A stretch of DNA of 64,000 nt, taken from the NCBI RefSeq assembly GCF_000423365.1, contig NZ_KE384009.1:1176-65175 (forward strand), read 5' to 3'. A program made the position numbers and the translations under genes. Origin of the DNA: Maritalea myrionectae DSM 19524. Its GTDB lineage: Bacteria > Pseudomonadota > Alphaproteobacteria > Rhizobiales > Devosiaceae. Numbering within the stretch: the first letter of the stretch is position 1; the number at the start of each line of letters is the position of its first letter. This document shows, piece by piece, positions 51,862 through 60,883 of the stretch. Below the pieces are notes generated by a model. That model was given only the letters and a program-made list of their open reading frames with translations, did no database searches and was not told the DNA's origin.

Positions 51862-53196
51862 TTACAGCATTGAGGCTGCTTTATTGGCGAGTTCTTTCGC
51901 CTTGGCGTAGTTGGCAACGATTTGAGCATCCCAATCTTGCTCAACTTCGGCCTGACGTCCTTCAACAACGTCCTCAGCTTTTTTACGCTTCGTTTTGAAG
52001 ATGGCGTTAAAGTCTGGGTCCATTGATGTGGCTTCATCGATTGGCATTTCCGCGATCAATGCGCGGGCTTCATCGATCAAAGCTTGTGCTTCGGCGTTGC
52101 TGCCGTCACCAAGTTTTTCCTCAGCCAATTGCACAGCACGCACGGCTTCACGCAGATCATCCATGCGGTACGTGATCATCACGTCAAACAAGGAATTGAC
52201 CACATTGTAACGTGCGCCAGATTTCTCCACGTCAAAGTTCACAGATGCTTTGATTGTGCCGTTGAATGGGTTGGGGAAATTCTCTGGTGCATTTGCATAG
52301 GCATCAATGTTGACCGGCAAACGACGAATTTCAGGACGATACAACAATTCTTGGCCTTCAACAGACAGCAAGAAAGCGATGAAGTCTTTCGCTGTGTCGG
52401 GGTTAGGTGCATTTGCAATGACACCCACATTGGCCGGCACGATCGCTGTTGTTTCAGGGTAGACAAAGTCTACGGGGAAACCGGAAGCTTTTGAGGCAAG
52501 ACCGAAGAAGTCGATCACAATGCCCAAACCGAACTGGCCGGAGTTAACACCATCTGGCACACCAAAGCTACGCTCTGTAACGGTGGCAAAGTTGCCCGCG
52601 ATAAACTTCCATTTGGCCCAGCCGTCTTCCCAGCCATCGCCTTGCAACACGGCTTCAACCGTTAGGTGAGTTGTGCCTGAACGTGATGGCGCAGACATGC
52701 CCACATGGCCGTGATATTCAGGCGCAGCCAAATCAACCCACTGCATGGCAGGCTCAAGACCCTTAGCGTCCAAATAGCGCTCATTGTACATGATGCCGTA
52801 ACCAGCGGCGGCAAAACCATTATAGAAGCCATCCGGATCGTTCATTGGATAGCCCGCAACATCCGGCGGAATATTTTCGTTTGAAACACCGCTTTGCTGC
52901 AGCAAATTATCTGATTTCAACACTTCAAACGCGTCTGGTGCCGAAGCCCAGAAAATGTCGCTTGTGTTGGATGATGCTGTTTCCTGAATGTATTTCACTG
53001 ATGATGAAGTTGATTTGTTCACCACTTCAACGTCCACATCCGGATACATTTCTTCGAACTTTTGTTCAAAGGGTGTGGTCAGTGTTTTGGGGAATGAGGT
53101 GACAACAACGAGCTTTTCAGCTGCAATTGCTGATGTCGTACCTGCCGTCGCTGCAAAAGCAACACTGGCAAGCAATGCATTACGCAATAAATTCAT
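51862..53196 (-). CDS. ABC transporter binding protein (FbpA/AfuA type), probably for an organophosphate
   Basis: A 444-residue binding protein with signal peptide up to about residue 26 (SAIAAEK). The mature protein has DIFWASAPDAFEVL (80-93), SRSGTTHL (171-178), GWEDGW (188-193) and NFATVTERSFGVPDG (202-216). The same blocks occur in the PgtC-like protein of the sensor operon at 56748, so both bind a similar ligand. Family members at this level are often labelled iron-binding, but AfuA-type proteins bind sugar phosphates. The C-terminal 70 residues form an added helical extension rich in Ala and Glu. A sigma-54 promoter lies 52 bases upstream of the ATG. Confidence 0.82.
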   Translation of the reverse strand: MNLLRNALLASVAFAATAGTTSAIAAEKLVVVTSFPKTLTTPFEQKFEEMYPDVDVEVVNKSTSSSVKYIQETASSNTSDIFWASAPDAFEVLKSDNLLQQSGVSNENIPPDVAGYPMNDPDGFYNGFAAAGYGIMYNERYLDAKGLEPAMQWVDLAAPEYHGHVGMSAPSRSGTTHLTVEAVLQGDGWEDGWAKWKFIAGNFATVTERSFGVPDGVNSGQFGLGIVIDFFGLASKASGFPVDFVYPETTAIVPANVGVIANAPNPDTAKDFIAFLLSVEGQELLYRPEIRRLPVNIDAYANAPENFPNPFNGTIKASVNFDVEKSGARYNVVNSLFDVMITYRMDDLREAVRAVQLAEEKLGDGSNAEAQALIDEARALIAEMPIDEATSMDPDFNAIFKTKRKKAEDVVEGRQAEVEQDWDAQIVANYAKAKELANKAASML

Positions 53197-53248
53197 ACCG
53201 TTTTTCCTCCCGAATTTAGGTATGCGGAATCCTCCGCGCCTTCTTCAT

Positions 53249-53265
53249 TGCAAACGGCGTGCCAA
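53249..53265 (-). promoter_or_regulatory. Sigma-54 (-24/-12) promoter of the AfuABC-like operon
   Basis: On the minus strand TTGGCACG-CCGT-TTGCA matches the sigma-54 consensus TGGCACG-N4-TTGCA exactly. The predicted start point is near 53238 and the ATG at 53196. The response regulator encoded just upstream is a sigma-54 activator. Confidence 0.9.
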
Positions 53266-53331
53266 GTTTTAGATTAAGATAAGATATTGAAATATATAGG
53301 TTTAGTGATTTCGCAGGTGCGGGATTTGTGT

Positions 53332-53343
53332 GTCAAAAATGAC
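53332..53343. promoter_or_regulatory. Inverted repeat, possible activator site
   Basis: GTCA-N4-TGAC lies about 95-105 bases upstream of the predicted start point of the AfuABC-like operon, a fitting distance for an enhancer site. TGACTCA recurs at 53340 and 53359, the latter inside the end of the response-regulator gene. Confidence 0.45.
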
Positions 53344-53362
53344 TCATTGTCCCCTTTCTGAC

Positions 53363-54727
53363 TCACTCATCTGTGTCAATTTCGGCTTTTTCAATTTGAT
53401 ATTTCTTCATGCGCAAATAGAGTTTTTTGCGCGGGACATCCAACAGAGCGGCCGTTTGGGTGATGTTGCCATCACACGCGGCGATGGCCGCTTCAATGTA
53501 AGATTTTTCAAATTTCCCCACGGCCTCGTCCAGGCCAGCATCCACAATAGTGGGTTGCGACACGTCAGGCTCGGCTTTGCTCCAGTTCAGCGGCATGCCA
53601 ATCACAAACCGTTCCGCCGTGTTTTTAAGCTCGCGCACATTGCCCGGCCAATTATGGCGGGACAATCGTGCCCGCAATTCATCATTGAGCACGGGCACCG
53701 TTCGGTGATGTAGCGCTGCCGCGCGTTCGCAAAAATGCATAAATAGAAGTTCAATGTCTGGACGGCGTGCCCGCAAGGGCGGGATTTCCAGCGAGGCGAT
53801 GTTGAGGCGATAGACCAGGTCGGCGCGCAATTTGCTTTCCTCCACCAGATCGTCCAGCTCCCCTTTCACCGCAGCCACCACGCGCAAATCGAGCGGCAAG
53901 GATTTTTGGCTCCCCAACCGTGTGACCTCGCGGTTTTCCAACACGCGCAGCAAACGCACTTGAAAACTGAGCGGCATGGATTCCAGCTCATCAAGGAACA
54001 ATGTGCCCCCGTTCGCCGCCTCAAAATATCCCACATGAACCTGATCGGCGCCGGTAAAAGCGCCGCGTTCATGTCCGAAAAAGGCGCTATCGACGAGCGT
54101 TTCGGGCAGCGCCGCACAATTGACCGCAACAAACGGACCTGCCTTGCGCGGGCCCAGATCGTGCAAGGCACGCGCGACCACGTCTTTACCCGTGCCGGTT
54201 TCGCCCCGCACGATCAGATCGACATTCAAATCAGTTAGCGCGGCCACCTGTTCGCGGAGTTGGTTGGTTTCGGGGGCGTTGCCCACAATTCGGGAGCTGA
54301 GGTCATTTTCGCCCACCATGCCTTTAAGCGCGCGCACTTCTAGCGCCAATTGCCGCCGTTCAAGCGCCCGGCTCAAGGTGGTCAAAAGCCGATCCGGCGC
54401 AACAGGCTTTTCTAAAAAATCATAAGCGCCGGCCTTCATGGCCATTGTGGCTTCCGCCACTTGGCCATGGCCCGTGATCATGATGATCGGCAGTTTTGAA
54501 TCCAGTTGGGTGCAATGATCAAGCAGTTCCAGCCCAGTCATTTTTGGCATGCGAATGTCGCACACGATCACGCCGTTAAACTGGCTGGTAATGTGGGGCA
54601 ATGCTAAATCTGCGCGGGCATAGGTCACCACATTGTGGCCCTCTAGCTCAAGCGTATCGGCGATTTCTTCCAAAAGGTCCTGATCATCATCGATCAGCAT
54701 CACTTGTTGTTTTTGTGCAGTGCTCAT
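53363..54727 (-). CDS. pgtA: Sigma-54 response regulator, PgtA/DctD type
   Basis: A 454-residue NtrC-class regulator in three domains: receiver (phosphate-accepting Asp57 in VCDIRMP, Lys107 in EKPV), AAA+ ATPase (Walker A GETGTGKD 175-182, GAFTGA 222-227 for sigma-54 contact, FLDELESMP), and a Fis-type helix-turn-helix at the C terminus (GNITQTAALLDVPRKKLYLR). It is translated with ATGA overlap after the sensor kinase. Gene order sensor-binding-protein, kinase, regulator matches PgtC, PgtB and PgtA of the phosphoglycerate system. Its target is very likely the promoter at 53249. Confidence 0.9.
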   Translation of the reverse strand: MSTAQKQQVMLIDDDQDLLEEIADTLELEGHNVVTYARADLALPHITSQFNGVIVCDIRMPKMTGLELLDHCTQLDSKLPIIMITGHGQVAEATMAMKAGAYDFLEKPVAPDRLLTTLSRALERRQLALEVRALKGMVGENDLSSRIVGNAPETNQLREQVAALTDLNVDLIVRGETGTGKDVVARALHDLGPRKAGPFVAVNCAALPETLVDSAFFGHERGAFTGADQVHVGYFEAANGGTLFLDELESMPLSFQVRLLRVLENREVTRLGSQKSLPLDLRVVAAVKGELDDLVEESKLRADLVYRLNIASLEIPPLRARRPDIELLFMHFCERAAALHHRTVPVLNDELRARLSRHNWPGNVRELKNTAERFVIGMPLNWSKAEPDVSQPTIVDAGLDEAVGKFEKSYIEAAIAACDGNITQTAALLDVPRKKLYLRMKKYQIEKAEIDTDE

Positions 54728-56751
54728 GATGCTCGTTGTAATCCCAAGGTGGCCGTGGCCCCTTTGTCGTCATTGTTCTTCAAATATAGCACACCGCCCA
54801 AATCCTGGGCGATGGTGTATGAAATGCTCAAGCCCAACCCGGTCCCTTTGCCCACATCTTTTGAGGTGACGAAGGGTTCGAAAATATCATGCTCCAGTTC
54901 AGGGATGCCGGCCCCATTGTCGATCACATCGATCATAAACAGGTCCCCTTCCATCCGGCCGGACAGGATGATCTTGCCGTGCTTCTGCTCGGTTTCGTCG
55001 ATGGCGTCAATGGCATTGGAAATCAGATTAACCAGCACCTGCTCAATCAAAAGCGGGTCGCCGTTCACCTTTTGCTGCAGCTCAGCAGCTTGCGTGGAGA
55101 TCTGAATCTCCGGTTTTTCGGCCAGTCGCGCCTGAAAAATTTCGATCGCCCGCTCAATGACCGGATAAAGCGAGATTGGCTTGATTTGATAATCGGAGCG
55201 GCGCGCAAAGTGCGAGAATTGCTTGACCAGTGCCGACATGCGATCGGTGAGCCGCACGATCTTTTGCAGCGGTTTCTCCAATGTCTGCGGATCAGCGCCC
55301 TTTGCCAGGCGGGTGAGACTATTGTGGGCCGCATAGCGTGTGGCGGCGATGGGCTGATTAAGCTCATGGGAAATGCCGGCCGAAAGCCGGCCCAAGGCCG
55401 CAAGTTTCCCCGCTTGCACCAATTCCACCTGCGTTTGTTGCAGCTTTTTGTTGGTGCGCTCGCGCTCGACAATTTCATTTTGCAGACGGCGCAGGCTTTC
55501 CTCGCGCTCGATCACCGATTGCCGAAACACATCCACCGCATGGCCCATGCGCCCGATTTCATCGCTGCCCGTCACCGGATGGGTTTTTTGGGTCAATTCG
55601 CCCCGGGCAATGGCCCGAAGGGCAACGGACAGGTGCTGCAACCGGGCCACAATGCGGCGACGCACATAGAAGATCAAAATGAAAAAGGTGGCCATCAAAC
55701 CCGTCACGGTCAAAGCGACAATATTGGCGCTGGCCCCCTGCATTTCGGCAATGGCCTGATCGGCCAAACCAATGGCGGTGGCGCGGCGCTGATTGCCTGT
55801 TTCGGAAAGGGTCCGTTGAAATTGGGAGAGACTTTCTTGCGCTGCCGAAAGCTCAAGCAGCACCTTTTCGCGGGCCTCAATCAATTGTTGCGCTATGGCA
55901 AAAATGCCTTGTGGTGACAATGCTAATTCGCGCAGCGCCGACAGCGACTGATCAAGGGTGATCAACGTGTCCGCATCGCCCAATTCGTCCAGCAGGCGAC
56001 TGGCCCGATCAAGACTTTCAAGGGTAATGTCTGAGAATTGGGCAAGGCTCTCTCGGCTTTGCGCGCTTGTGCCTTGCAGCATGGCGTTGATGGCGAAGCT
56101 GCCTTCGCGGCCCACCTCTTGCACCAGGTCCCGTTTTTCGCTTTCGGCACTCAAAAGATCGAACGCATCGCGAAAGCCCTCTGCCCCTTGTGAGGCCTCT
56201 ATCCGCGACACGGCATTGTCGATATTAAATGAAATATCGAGGAGCAGCGGCGAAATCTCCGATTGAAAATCAGCCTGTAACCACCGCAAACTGGCCGCCT
56301 TGGCCACAAGATTTTCCTCAAGGCTGAATTGCTGATCAGAGAATTGCAACAGCAACCGGATGTGGGCCTCAATTTCATCGCGGGCTGAGAGCAGTTCGGG
56401 ATCGCGCACTCGATTGATGGTGGCCGACAGGTCCAACAATTGTGCGTTCAAATCTTCCTGGTAGGCCTGCCGATCTTTGCGCAAACGCGGCTCGCTGAGA
56501 ATGGTCGCCTGCGCGGCCAGTTCGGTCACTGCGGCCGCCACCTCATTCACCTGCACGATTTCTGGCATTTGCTGTTCCACCAATTCCGACATGTCTTGGC
56601 TAATATCGGTAAAGCGCAAAACGGCGGCAAAGGCGATGATCGACAGGATGCCGGAGATTAAAAGGAAAGACGCAAAGAGCCGACCCCACACGCTGTAGGC
56701 GCCGGGTAAATAGGTGAACAACCGATCGCGCGCCTTGCTCAGTGCACTCAT
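54724..56751 (-). CDS. pgtB: Sensor histidine kinase, PgtB/DctB type
   Basis: A 675-residue kinase with membrane helices at 23-45 and 343-363, enclosing a periplasmic region of about 300 residues that is helical and coiled-coil-like. After the second helix come a HAMP domain, a coiled coil (410-448) and the kinase core: phosphorylated His462 in SAGISHELNQPIAATRY, and an ATPase domain with VNLISNAIDA, IDVIDNGAGI and GKGTGLGLSIS. The kinase overlaps the PgtC-like gene by four bases at its start and the regulator by four at its end, so signal detection probably involves that periplasmic protein. Confidence 0.9.
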   Translation of the reverse strand: MSALSKARDRLFTYLPGAYSVWGRLFASFLLISGILSIIAFAAVLRFTDISQDMSELVEQQMPEIVQVNEVAAAVTELAAQATILSEPRLRKDRQAYQEDLNAQLLDLSATINRVRDPELLSARDEIEAHIRLLLQFSDQQFSLEENLVAKAASLRWLQADFQSEISPLLLDISFNIDNAVSRIEASQGAEGFRDAFDLLSAESEKRDLVQEVGREGSFAINAMLQGTSAQSRESLAQFSDITLESLDRASRLLDELGDADTLITLDQSLSALRELALSPQGIFAIAQQLIEAREKVLLELSAAQESLSQFQRTLSETGNQRRATAIGLADQAIAEMQGASANIVALTVTGLMATFFILIFYVRRRIVARLQHLSVALRAIARGELTQKTHPVTGSDEIGRMGHAVDVFRQSVIEREESLRRLQNEIVERERTNKKLQQTQVELVQAGKLAALGRLSAGISHELNQPIAATRYAAHNSLTRLAKGADPQTLEKPLQKIVRLTDRMSALVKQFSHFARRSDYQIKPISLYPVIERAIEIFQARLAEKPEIQISTQAAELQQKVNGDPLLIEQVLVNLISNAIDAIDETEQKHGKIILSGRMEGDLFMIDVIDNGAGIPELEHDIFEPFVTSKDVGKGTGLGLSISYTIAQDLGGVLYLKNNDDKGATATLGLQRAS

Positions 56752-57989
56752 TCTTTGATCTCGCGCAGTTCATTTTCGGCCAAGCCAAGCAGCATTTCCG
56801 CTTGCGATTGCCACCGCACCTGAAACTTCTTTTGCTCCGCTGTCATGGGCGCATAGCGCATGCCCGGCCCGGGCATTGGGCTTGGTTGCATGATCGCCAC
56901 TTCATGTTCCGCGATGGGCATGGTCAACAAATAGGTACGGGCCAAATCCAGCTTCGCGCGATGTTTTTTCGCGAGTTCTGGATCGTCCTCAATCAGCCGA
57001 AGGTCCCGCCAAATCGCGCGGCGGCGGCCAAATTGATTGGTGATGAATTGATCAAATATTTCGTTGACCATCCAATAGCGCCGCGCCGCCAATTTGGGGT
57101 CATAAGAAGCCCAGCTCAACCGCAAGGCCGCATCCAATGACGGATAGGCGCGATAATCAATCGATTGTCTGATTTCCGGTTCGATTGGAATGCGGTTGAT
57201 TTTTGGGGTGAGCAGGATTTGCTGTCCGGTTTTTGACAGAACAAAATTGATGAATTGATCGGCCAGTTCGGGGGCGCCGCTGCCTTTCAGTTTCGCAATA
57301 CGTCCGGGCACCAGCATCACGGGCCGCCCATATTGAAACGCCAAATCATCTTCAGAAATTGCCAAGAAGTCGATATTGAGGCCAATGTCAAACCGCTCGG
57401 ATTTCAGCCCGTCAATTACTCCAAAACTGCGCGAGGTGATGGTGGCAAAGTTGGCGCTGAGCTGCAGCACATATTGCCACCCATCTTCCCATCCGCGATC
57501 CTGCAAAAACTGTTCGACGATCAAATGGGTCGTGCCAGATCGCGACGGACGCGCAATGCCAATGCGCCCCTCATATTTGCGCTCCAACAAAGCATTCCAA
57601 CTTTGCGGCACTTTTGCGAGATGATCTTTTTTCCAACTCCACCCCACTGCAGACAAGGCAAATGCATGGTGCACCTTGCCGTCCATGGGCGCCAGATGAT
57701 CAAAATCATCGAGCATGTCGAACGCTTCCGGCGATGAGGCCCAAAAAATGTCGAACTTGCGCCCATTGCCCAAGGCAACTTCGCCAAGCGCATGGTTGGT
57801 GTTTTTGTTCAGCACCAACACATCGATGTTCGGATTTTGTGCTTCAAACGCTTTGACAAACGGTTCAAACACCCGCGCTGACATGGAAGTAAGAATACGC
57901 AATTGCTGCTGCTGAGCCTGTGCATATCCGCTACTCAACGCGCCCAACACTGCGGCCAGCAGGGCGATCATAAACAATATTGCTCTCAT
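56748..57989 (-). CDS. pgtC: Periplasmic signal-binding protein, PgtC type
   Basis: A 413-residue protein with a signal peptide (MRAILFMIALLAAVLG ... AQAQ). The ATG at 57989 follows GAGGAG; a GTG four codons earlier is possible. Motifs DIFWASSPEAFDML, SRSGTTHL (149-156), GWEDGW (166-171) and NFATITSRSFGVIDG are nearly the same as in the transporter binding protein at 51862. In Salmonella, PgtC takes part in sensing phosphoglycerate through PgtB and PgtA. Here it is the first gene of the sensor operon and probably presents the ligand to the kinase. The C terminus is a helical tail. Confidence 0.82.
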   Translation of the reverse strand: MRAILFMIALLAAVLGALSSGYAQAQQQQLRILTSMSARVFEPFVKAFEAQNPNIDVLVLNKNTNHALGEVALGNGRKFDIFWASSPEAFDMLDDFDHLAPMDGKVHHAFALSAVGWSWKKDHLAKVPQSWNALLERKYEGRIGIARPSRSGTTHLIVEQFLQDRGWEDGWQYVLQLSANFATITSRSFGVIDGLKSERFDIGLNIDFLAISEDDLAFQYGRPVMLVPGRIAKLKGSGAPELADQFINFVLSKTGQQILLTPKINRIPIEPEIRQSIDYRAYPSLDAALRLSWASYDPKLAARRYWMVNEIFDQFITNQFGRRRAIWRDLRLIEDDPELAKKHRAKLDLARTYLLTMPIAEHEVAIMQPSPMPGPGMRYAPMTAEQKKFQVRWQSQAEMLLGLAENELREIKE

Positions 57990-58037
57990 GGGTCTCCTCA
58001 CCTAAGGCCCATAGTGATACATTAAACTCAAGCGCTT

Positions 58038-58104
58038 ATGCAAATTTTTGCATCCGCATCCGAAATGCAAATCGTTAGCATTATGTGCTGCCAGTTTTTG
58101 CAAA
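58038..58104. repeat. Repeated TGCAAA motifs upstream of the sensor operon
   Basis: ATGCAAA/TTTGCAT forms an inverted repeat at 58038-58053 with seven-base arms, a third copy ATGCAAAT starts at 58064, and TTTTGCAAA lies near 58095. They sit in the promoter region of the PgtC-like gene and could be binding sites for its own regulator. Confidence 0.45.
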
Positions 58105-58145
58105 GAGGTTGTTTAGGCCGACGGTGGTCTGCCAAGTGCCGCCAA

Positions 58146-59465
58146 TCACCAACCGGCGAAATCGGCTACGTCTTCGTCACTAATTTTGCCTGCTACGACA
58201 TCTTTTATCGCCTGCACCAATATCCGACCACCGGTTCTTGCTTCGTCTTCAGACAATATGAGTGGCGGCGTCAGTTCAAGCACGTTGGAGTTCATGCCAA
58301 CATAATAAAAGACGGCGCCAAGCTGCCATGCGCGATAAACGGTTTTTCGCGCCAGATCCGGGTGTGGTTTACCATCCTCATTTTTGACGAGCTCAACTCC
58401 AATGGCCAATCCCCGCCCGCGTATATCGCCAACTTCTGGTAGCTGAGATGTCGCAAGAGAAATCTCGTCCATAAGGATGTTGCCGGTTGCCTGCGCTCTT
58501 GAAGCTAGATCATCTGACTGAATGGTCGTCAGCACAGCCATTGCTGCTGATGCACAAATGGGGTTGCCATGAAGTGTTTGCATGGAGAACGCTGGTTGAT
58601 GGTCCATGATCCAAGATGGGCCGATGACGGCCGAGATTGGCAAGCCGCCGCCCAACCCTTTGCCGAACACGACAATGTCTGGCACAAAGCCCTCATACTC
58701 AAAACAGTGCATAAGGCCGGTCCGCCCAAGCCCCACTTTGACCTCGTCACAAACCGTCAATATCCCGTAATGCGCACACAATTTCGATAGCCGCGCCAGG
58801 AAACCTTCGGGGGGAACGATCAACCCGCCATCGGCCTGGATCGGCTCCATAAAGAAGCAAGCGACCTCGTCGCCGGGACAGCTGGTCGCGAGTAGATGTT
58901 CAATATGTGCCAGTAAGGCTTCGCCAGAAGGGTCGCCTTCAAACGGGCGGAAGGGATCAGGATATGGCACCAGCGTCAGGCCGCCGGCCTTTGTCGCGCC
59001 TTCCTGCGCGGTGTGCCCTGAAACGGACATCGACCCCTGCGTGCCGCCGTGGTAGGCACCCGAAAATGCCATAATGCGGGACCGCCCCGTTGCCGCTGGA
59101 ACAACCCGTGCAACAGTTTCATTTGCATCACTGCCGGAATGCCCGAGCCACACGCGGCGATCATCCGACCCCGGCGTCAATCGCAACAAAGTTTCGGCGA
59201 GGTCTACGGCAGGCGCATTTGTGCCCGAAAGGATCGATGCGCCAGCTTGATTGGCCAGCGCCCGGTCGACAGCTGCGCGGATGGCCGGATGACTGTGCCC
59301 AAGGCTTGCAGCACCCCAGGATGCAGACAGGTCCAACAGTTCCCGTCCGCCCTCCTCGATCAGCACACTTCCCGCGCCGCCTGTGACAGCAAGTGGAAAG
59401 AACCGCAGCTTTTGAAGCGGCGACAGGGCCGCTCCATCGCGCGCAAAAAGTGATGTGTCGGTCAT
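58146..59465 (-). CDS. Class III aminotransferase
   Basis: A 439-residue PLP-dependent aminotransferase (fold type I, class III). Recognisable are SGSDANETV (cofactor phosphate), SGAYHGGTQGSM, the DEVKVGLGRTG segment and the cofactor Lys in VVFGKGLGGGLPISA. Such enzymes act on omega-amino acids or diamines. It lies beside the glutamine-synthetase-like gene and a branched-chain-type ABC transporter, so it may deaminate the imported amine. The stop and start are clear; 104 bases separate it from the next gene. Confidence 0.9.
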   Translation of the reverse strand: MTDTSLFARDGAALSPLQKLRFFPLAVTGGAGSVLIEEGGRELLDLSASWGAASLGHSHPAIRAAVDRALANQAGASILSGTNAPAVDLAETLLRLTPGSDDRRVWLGHSGSDANETVARVVPAATGRSRIMAFSGAYHGGTQGSMSVSGHTAQEGATKAGGLTLVPYPDPFRPFEGDPSGEALLAHIEHLLATSCPGDEVACFFMEPIQADGGLIVPPEGFLARLSKLCAHYGILTVCDEVKVGLGRTGLMHCFEYEGFVPDIVVFGKGLGGGLPISAVIGPSWIMDHQPAFSMQTLHGNPICASAAMAVLTTIQSDDLASRAQATGNILMDEISLATSQLPEVGDIRGRGLAIGVELVKNEDGKPHPDLARKTVYRAWQLGAVFYYVGMNSNVLELTPPLILSEDEARTGGRILVQAIKDVVAGKISDEDVADFAGW

Positions 59466-59569
59466 GCTCGCTCCATTCGTCAGATTGGTTTTATGTCGTG
59501 AACGCGCCGCGCAGACTGTCCTGCTGGGCCAATCAAATCATTCTGGGTTTCGATCAGGCACTGCGAAGA

Positions 59570-60883
59570 TCAATAGACCTTTGAATAAAGATGGCATTTC
59601 TCCACATCAGACATGTTCTTTACATGCTCGATCTCCGCACGTTTGATGGCCAGATAAACGTCGCTAAACTGTGGATCAAACCAGGAGCGAACGGTGTCAT
59701 TTTCTTCGAAACGATCAAGTGCTTCGCTCAGGGATTGGGGCAACCGGATATAGCCCCGCGCTTCCAAAGTCTGTGCATCCAATTCGGACAAATCCTCCTG
59801 CCCGACTTCGGGAATCGGCAGTTTTTCTTCGATGCCTTGCGCACCCGCATGCACAAGTGCAGCCAGCGCCAAATAGGGCGACGCGGCGGCATCGGCTGCG
59901 CGGAATTCAAAGTTATATTGCTTGGCTATTTTCTTCTCGCTGGTCGCCGTCACCGGACATATCCGCACGGCGGCTTCCCGGTCATGATAGCCCAGATTAT
60001 TATAGGCAGCGCTCCAGCGATGCGGGGTGAGCCGCATGTAGGAAATGTCGCTCGGTGCGGTTAATGCCAAAAAGCTATCCAGATATTTCAAAATACCGGC
60101 GATAAACGACCCGGTTTTTTGGCTCATGCCAAATGGATGGGCTTTGTCATAGGTGGCGGGGGCACCTTGTTGGTCCAAGAAACTGATGTGGATGTGCACG
60201 CCATTTCCCACCCCATCCGGATCGATAATCGGCACAAAGCTGGCGTGATGACCCATCATATGCGCCAGGCGCTTGGTGAGTTCGCGCAGCAAAACCGCCC
60301 AATCGGCCGCGGTTTTGCCCTGCGATGGCGCGTTTGTCACTTCAAATTGACGCGCGCCATATTCTTTCAAAAAGGTGTCCGGTGTGATTCCGGCGTCGCC
60401 CATCGCTGCCACAAGGGCCTCACCAAAGTCGCGATTTTTGGCAAAAGCGCCATAGTTGAAGGCCTCGCCGGGCTGTAAATCCAAGTCCGGCATTTGAAAT
60501 TCATGCTCAAACGCAGCATTAACCTGAAGGCCAGCAACCCGATCCAACCGATCAAGGGCGGATTGAAGAATTGAGCGCGGACACAAGGCCCATGGTGTGC
60601 CGTCGAGGTTGCAAATATCGCCCAGCGCCAGCCGCTCACTTGGGGCGTCGGTGCCAAAATTCACACTTATTTCAGCCGTTTCATCGGGCACAATTACAGT
60701 GTCGCCCAGTGCGCCAAATGGTGATGGGGCAATGGTATCAAAACACGTGATCAGGCTGTTGGTTGGCACCCATCCGACGCCCTTGTTCATCCGGCTTTCC
60801 CGCTCGGTCGCCGGAAATGCCTTGCCCCGGACTTGACCGGAAGGATCACAGGTTGCGGCGAAAATGAGTGGGCTTCTATTCAT
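59570..60883 (-). CDS. Glutamine synthetase-family ligase, possibly gamma-glutamyl-amine synthetase
   Basis: A 437-residue glutamine synthetase-fold enzyme. The metal Glu region AAFEHEFQM, the GVGNGVHIHISF loop, and the C-terminal NFEFRAADAAASPYLALAA correspond to the family. It is shorter and more divergent than GlnA and lacks the standard GlnA surroundings. Family members such as PuuA attach glutamate to amines. AAGGA precedes the ATG at 60883. It overlaps the RpiR gene end by eight bases and is followed by the aminotransferase gene. Confidence 0.8.
   Translation of the reverse strand: MNRSPLIFAATCDPSGQVRGKAFPATERESRMNKGVGWVPTNSLITCFDTIAPSPFGALGDTVIVPDETAEISVNFGTDAPSERLALGDICNLDGTPWALCPRSILQSALDRLDRVAGLQVNAAFEHEFQMPDLDLQPGEAFNYGAFAKNRDFGEALVAAMGDAGITPDTFLKEYGARQFEVTNAPSQGKTAADWAVLLRELTKRLAHMMGHHASFVPIIDPDGVGNGVHIHISFLDQQGAPATYDKAHPFGMSQKTGSFIAGILKYLDSFLALTAPSDISYMRLTPHRWSAAYNNLGYHDREAAVRICPVTATSEKKIAKQYNFEFRAADAAASPYLALAALVHAGAQGIEEKLPIPEVGQEDLSELDAQTLEARGYIRLPQSLSEALDRFEENDTVRSWFDPQFSDVYLAIKRAEIEHVKNMSDVEKCHLYSKVY

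Noticed and set aside
48951-53196. Ferric iron (FbpABC) transporter
   Set aside because: Sequence class fits, but the phosphatase in the operon, the Pgt-type sensor with a paralogous binding protein and sigma-54 control favour an organophosphate. Iron is kept as an alternative only.
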